A stretch of 8,761 nt of DNA from an uncultured Oscillospiraceae bacterium (GTDB lineage: Bacteria > Bacillota > Clostridia > Oscillospirales > Ruminococcaceae), in the NCBI GenBank assembly GCA_900552945.1, contig USBI01000061.1, forward strand, positions 1 through 8,761. Reading direction: 5' to 3'. A program made the position numbers and the translations under genes. Shown here piece by piece: positions 6,290 through 8,761 of the stretch. Below the pieces are notes generated by a model. The model had not been told where the DNA came from, ran no database searches, and saw only the letters and a program-made list of their open reading frames with translations. Positions within the stretch are counted from its first letter, which is position 1. Every line of letters begins with the position of its first letter.

Positions 6290-6337
6290 ATGATTCACGC
6301 TCGCTTTCTTACGTCAGTCAAAAATTCGTACAGGAAC

Positions 6338-6366
6338 AGTTTAACATACCGCTGCTTCGCTGTAAA
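6338..6366 (-). promoter_or_regulatory. sigma-A promoter for gldA
   Basis: On the minus strand, TTTACA (6366-6361), a 17-base spacer and TAAACT (6343-6338), with TG one base upstream as in an extended -10. The start would fall near 6331, giving a leader of about 40 bases. Confidence 0.7.
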
Positions 6367-6417
6367 CCGCTGCTGTTTGAGTATTCCCATGGTGCGGGTG
6401 CTTATTCTGTTTTTCGG

Positions 6418-6446
6418 TTTTGTATTCTTCGAAAATATGGTATAAT
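6418..6446 (+). promoter_or_regulatory. extended -10 promoter, divergent from gldA
   Basis: A consensus TATAAT (6441-6446) is preceded by TGG, an extended -10. The -35 at the right distance (TTTTGT, 6418-6423) is poor, so promoter strength would come from the extended -10. The leader before ATG 6563 is about 110 bases. Confidence 0.65.
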
Positions 6447-6562
6447 CAATGAAGCATTGCGCAAATGCGGTTTTACGGACAGTGAATCTGCCCTGGAGGC
6501 ATGAAAGGCTGTTTTCCACAGCGATATGGGCTTTTGTTGAGAGAATGCAGGGAGGAAACACG

Positions 6563-7438
6563 ATGGGTTTTCTGATTCGCATATTGATTTCTATCATCAT
6601 GTCAATTGTGACGTTTTTTTCAGGTCCGTTTGATGATATCGGCATCGACGGTTCTCCTTCGGAATACAATATACCGGCCATGGCTGCGGCTTCGTCGATT
6701 GGCTACTCAACGATAGAACCGGTTGACGTAACCGCCCAATATGAAAACGCGCCGGAGCAACGGCCATACCTGCAAGAAGGGCAGCAGGCGCCTCTTGCAG
6801 CCGCTCCGGGGGATTCTCTTGAACTGCGGATTGTTCTGCCTCAAACGCTGGAGCCCAAGTTTTGGTCGCAAGAGGAAGAGCGTTTTATTTCGTACTCCTG
6901 TTATAGATTGGAAAACGGTTCGCTTTCGGGCGAGATCTCGCTGAAAGGAAAGGCGGAAACAGTTCGGTATTATGAGCTGAATCTGGTTTTGGACCTGCCA
7001 AACGAGGAAGGGCAGTATCTGCTGTGTGCGTTTGTTCATTACAGTAATGGGCGGCGATATCAGTACACGATTGAACTGAATGTTGGAGCACAGCAGAGCG
7101 AAAACCAACCGGAAAGCACAGGGTCGTCCAATCAGCGTCCCGCCGGCCCGGATGAGGGCGGGAGTGCTTCGGTTTTTTCCGGCACGGTAATTGGTCAAAC
7201 GCCGAAAGAGGATGGGGCAACCCTTTTTCTGGTTTACGGAAGCCCGGATGATGCGCAAGAAAAAATTTATGTCAACCTGTTGGTTGACCGAAACACCGCT
7301 TGCGAACCGGCAAGTCCCGCGCTGGGGGATGTGATCCGTGCACAGATCGACTCGTCTCATCACAGTGAAACGGCAAACACCTGGCGTGTATCGGCTGTCA
7401 CAGTTGAAGCGACGGATACATCTCAGCCGCATGGCTGA
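6563..7438 (+). CDS. secreted or membrane-anchored protein of unknown function
   Basis: A 291-residue protein with an N-terminal hydrophobic segment (residues 3-20, MGFLIRILISIIMSIVTFFS) that would act as a signal peptide or membrane anchor; there is no lipobox cysteine. A beta-rich domain follows (about 50-175), with segments such as DSLELRIVLPQ and QYLLCAFVHYSNGRRYQYTI. Next comes a low-complexity Gln/Ser/Gly/Pro linker (about 176-202), then a second small domain (about 204-283) starting FSGTVIG and containing GDVIRAQI and WRVSAVTVE, a pattern reminiscent of OB-fold envelope domains such as DUF3221. The family is not recognised. ATG 6563 has GGGAGG (6550-6555) 7 bases upstream; an upstream in-frame ATG at 6449 directly follows the -10 box and is unlikely. 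The gene is monocistronic, with its own promoter and terminator. Confidence 0.82.
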   Translation: MGFLIRILISIIMSIVTFFSGPFDDIGIDGSPSEYNIPAMAAASSIGYSTIEPVDVTAQYENAPEQRPYLQEGQQAPLAAAPGDSLELRIVLPQTLEPKFWSQEEERFISYSCYRLENGSLSGEISLKGKAETVRYYELNLVLDLPNEEGQYLLCAFVHYSNGRRYQYTIELNVGAQQSENQPESTGSSNQRPAGPDEGGSASVFSGTVIGQTPKEDGATLFLVYGSPDDAQEKIYVNLLVDRNTACEPASPALGDVIRAQIDSSHHSETANTWRVSAVTVEATDTSQPHG

Positions 7439-7468
7439 TCGGATACCGTTTTGCAAAGCGTTCTTTTT

Positions 7469-7495
7469 GCTCCTGCAGTATGCAGGAGCTTTTTT
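7469..7495 (+). terminator. intrinsic terminator of the secreted-protein gene
   Basis: A perfect 9-bp stem, GCTCCTGCA (7469-7477) with TGCAGGAGC (7481-7489), a GTA loop and T6 directly after it. It starts about 30 bases past the stop. Confidence 0.92.
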
Positions 7496-7704
7496 GATGA
7501 AACGTGGGTGTGCGACCGCTGTCTTGAGCCTAAAGGCGCACTGTAATTGATTTTTATTATACTGTATGTATAGAATTTAAAAATAATACATTTTCTTCAA
7601 GGATATTGTTGCGGCGCCTCGCAGGTATGACGGTTTCTTAAGGCATTTACCGGCTTGATCTTGCGGCGCAGCCGTGTTTACTTTCGGTGTGCAAAGCGGT
7701 TTGC
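7496..7704. other. non-coding intergenic stretch with several short hairpins
   Basis: No convincing gene on either strand. An AT-rich section (about 7546-7600) is followed by a GC-richer one carrying two copies of TTGCGGCGC (7609-7617 and 7661-7669). Short inverted repeats include CGGCT/AGCCG flanking the second copy and GCAAA/TTTGC (7691-7704). I cannot assign it to a known RNA family. Confidence 0.5.
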
Positions 7705-7733
7705 TTGACACAACCGTTTTTTTTCTTTAAAAT
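7705..7733 (+). promoter_or_regulatory. near-consensus sigma-A promoter for the topoisomerase gene
   Basis: A consensus TTGACA (7705-7710), a 17-base spacer that contains T8, and TAAAAT (7728-7733). Transcription should start near 7740, leaving a 125-base leader with at least two GC-rich hairpins: one centred on GCCCG/CGGGC (7797-7811) and GCCGG-GAAA-CCGGC (7836-7849). Confidence 0.85.
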
Positions 7734-7865
7734 TAAAAGATGGGCCTTTATGCATAATTGTTTTACAAATCGCACACGCTGAATGTGCATTACAGCTGCC
7801 CGGAATGCGGGCGGCACTACATAAACGTTTTTCTTGCCGGGAAACCGGCTGGTAAGGAAGGTATT

Positions 7866-8761
7866 ATGGCAAAGAAAGTACAGGAATATAACAACGAAAG
7901 CATCTCGGCTTTAAAAGGAGCGGACCGCGTCCGTAAACGGCCGGGCGTTATTTTTGGTTCCGACGGGGTAGATGGCTGCGAACACTCGGTGTTTGAGATT
8001 CTCTCCAACTCAATCGACGAAGCGCGTGAGGGATTCGGTGAGAAGATCATTATCACCCGTTATCTCGACCACTCGGTCGAAGTGGAAGATTTTGGCCGCG
8101 GCATCCCGGTGGATTTCAACCAGAACGAGCAGCGCTACAACTGGGAACTGGTCTTCTGTGAGTTGTACGCCGGGGGAAAATACAACACCAACGAAGCGGA
8201 AAGCTACGAGTTTTCGCTCGGCCTTAACGGCCTTGGCCTCTGTGCCACCCAGTATTCTTCCGAATACATGGATGTTGAGATTTTCCGCGACAAGACAAAA
8301 TACAACCTTCATTTTGAAAAGGGCGAAAACATTGGCGGGCTGAAAGCGGAACCATCCAACCGGAAACAGACCGGCAGCCGCATCCGCTGGCGCCCTGACC
8401 TGGATGTTTTTACCGATATTGACATCCCTGTTTCGTATTATGAGGAGGTCCTCAAGCGGCAGGCGGTCGTCAACAAGGGCTTGCTGTTCATCCTGCGGTG
8501 CGAGACCGAATCCGGCATGGAGGAAAAGCAGTTTTTGTATGAGGACGGCATAACCGACTATGTAAAGGAAATCGCAGGTGAAGAAGCGCTTACCTCGGTG
8601 CAGTACGCCGAAGCCGAACGCCGCGGGCGTGACCGTGCGGACAAACCGGAGTACCGGGTCAAGCTGTCGGTCGCGTTCACCTTTTCCAACCGGGTGCATC
8701 TGGCGGAGTATTACCACAACTCCAGCTGGCTGGAGTACGGCGGTTCGCCGGAACGCGCGGT
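7866..8761 (+). CDS. type IIA topoisomerase subunit B, GyrB/ParE-like (3' truncated by window)
   Basis: The first 298 residues of an ATPase subunit of a gyrase or topoisomerase IV; the frame stays open to the window end. GHKL ATPase elements are visible: RVRKRPGVIFGS (21-32), the N-box EILSNSIDEA (44-53) with Mg/ATP ligand N48, VEDFGRGIPV (73-82), YAGGKY (101-106) and a lid motif GLNGLGLCATQ (119-129). The transducer domain begins at about 185 (VSYYEEVLKRQA). The lid differs from the GLHGVGASVVNALS typical of GyrB and ParE, which places this with a divergent clade that I associate with Clostridia. ATG 7866 is preceded by AAGGAAGG (7854-7861). Catalytic partners (TOPRIM region and an A subunit) would lie to the right. 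Whether it acts as gyrase, decatenase or something specialised cannot be decided here. Confidence 0.92.
   Translation, partial: MAKKVQEYNNESISALKGADRVRKRPGVIFGSDGVDGCEHSVFEILSNSIDEAREGFGEKIIITRYLDHSVEVEDFGRGIPVDFNQNEQRYNWELVFCELYAGGKYNTNEAESYEFSLGLNGLGLCATQYSSEYMDVEIFRDKTKYNLHFEKGENIGGLKAEPSNRKQTGSRIRWRPDLDVFTDIDIPVSYYEEVLKRQAVVNKGLLFILRCETESGMEEKQFLYEDGITDYVKEIAGEEALTSVQYAEAERRGRDRADKPEYRVKLSVAFTFSNRVHLAEYYHNSSWLEYGGSPERA

Noticed and set aside
6501..6575. A 24-codon upstream ORF (ATG 6501 to TGA 6573-6575) overlapping the start of the exported-protein gene, next to a GGAGG.
   Set aside because: The GGAGG lies only one base before the ATG, too close to serve as an SD, and the peptide has no recognisable feature.
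8010..8717. A 235-residue open frame antisense to the topoisomerase gene.
   Set aside because: The plus-strand frame carries clear GHKL ATPase motifs throughout; the antisense frame has none.
1..8761. Search by eye for CRISPR arrays, insertion-sequence ends, transposases, phage genes and toxin-antitoxin pairs.
   Set aside because: No regularly spaced repeats, no long terminal inverted repeats and no matching protein motifs were seen.

Overview
The window looks like chromosomal DNA of an anaerobic Firmicute of the class Clostridia, probably an Oscillospiraceae/Ruminococcaceae-type gut or rumen relative. The evidence is strong GGAGG-type Shine-Dalgarno sites, TTGACA/TATAAT promoters, intrinsic terminators with T-tracts, an ECF-type folate transporter subunit behind a tetrahydrofolate (THF) riboswitch, a GH10 xylanase, and a topoisomerase B subunit of a form I associate with Clostridia. 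The assignment is an inference from gene content; no rRNA or other phylogenetic marker is present.

Layout. 1-60: end of an upstream transcription unit (possibly the tail of a tRNA-Asn) with a strong terminator. 232-1562 (+): two polytopic membrane proteins of unknown function; the second ends in a small extracytoplasmic domain. 1637-3640 (+): a good promoter, a cytoplasmic-type GH10 endo-xylanase with a TTG start, a six-helix membrane protein with a Pro/Gln/Ala-rich tail, and a terminator. 3687-3724: a bidirectional terminator separating convergent units. 3723-5057 (-): promoter, THF riboswitch, folT, then a hairpin and a flavodoxin-family gene whose start codon is problematic. 5131-6366 (-): gldA-type glycerol dehydrogenase with its own promoter and terminator. 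6418-7495 (+): divergent promoter, a secreted or membrane-anchored protein of unknown function, and a terminator. 7496-7865: a 370-base non-coding stretch with several hairpins and a near-consensus promoter. 7866-8761 (+): N-terminal 298 residues of a divergent GyrB/ParE-type topoisomerase subunit that runs off the window.

How the parts work together. The best-resolved regulatory unit is the folT leader. The aptamer shows P1, P2, P3, P4 and the loop pseudoknot, and the downstream leader can form mutually exclusive pairings that hide or expose the folT ribosome-binding site. This predicts folate-responsive, translational OFF control. The other genes look like independent housekeeping or accessory functions: intracellular xylo-oligosaccharide cleavage, glycerol/dihydroxyacetone redox, DNA topology and unknown envelope proteins. 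They do not form a common pathway. I saw no mobile element, CRISPR array, phage gene or toxin-antitoxin pair, and no clear evidence of an undescribed multi-gene system. The points most worth a second look are the folT switch, the missing conventional start of the flavodoxin gene, the atypical ATP-lid motif and leader of the topoisomerase, and the uncharacterised envelope proteins.
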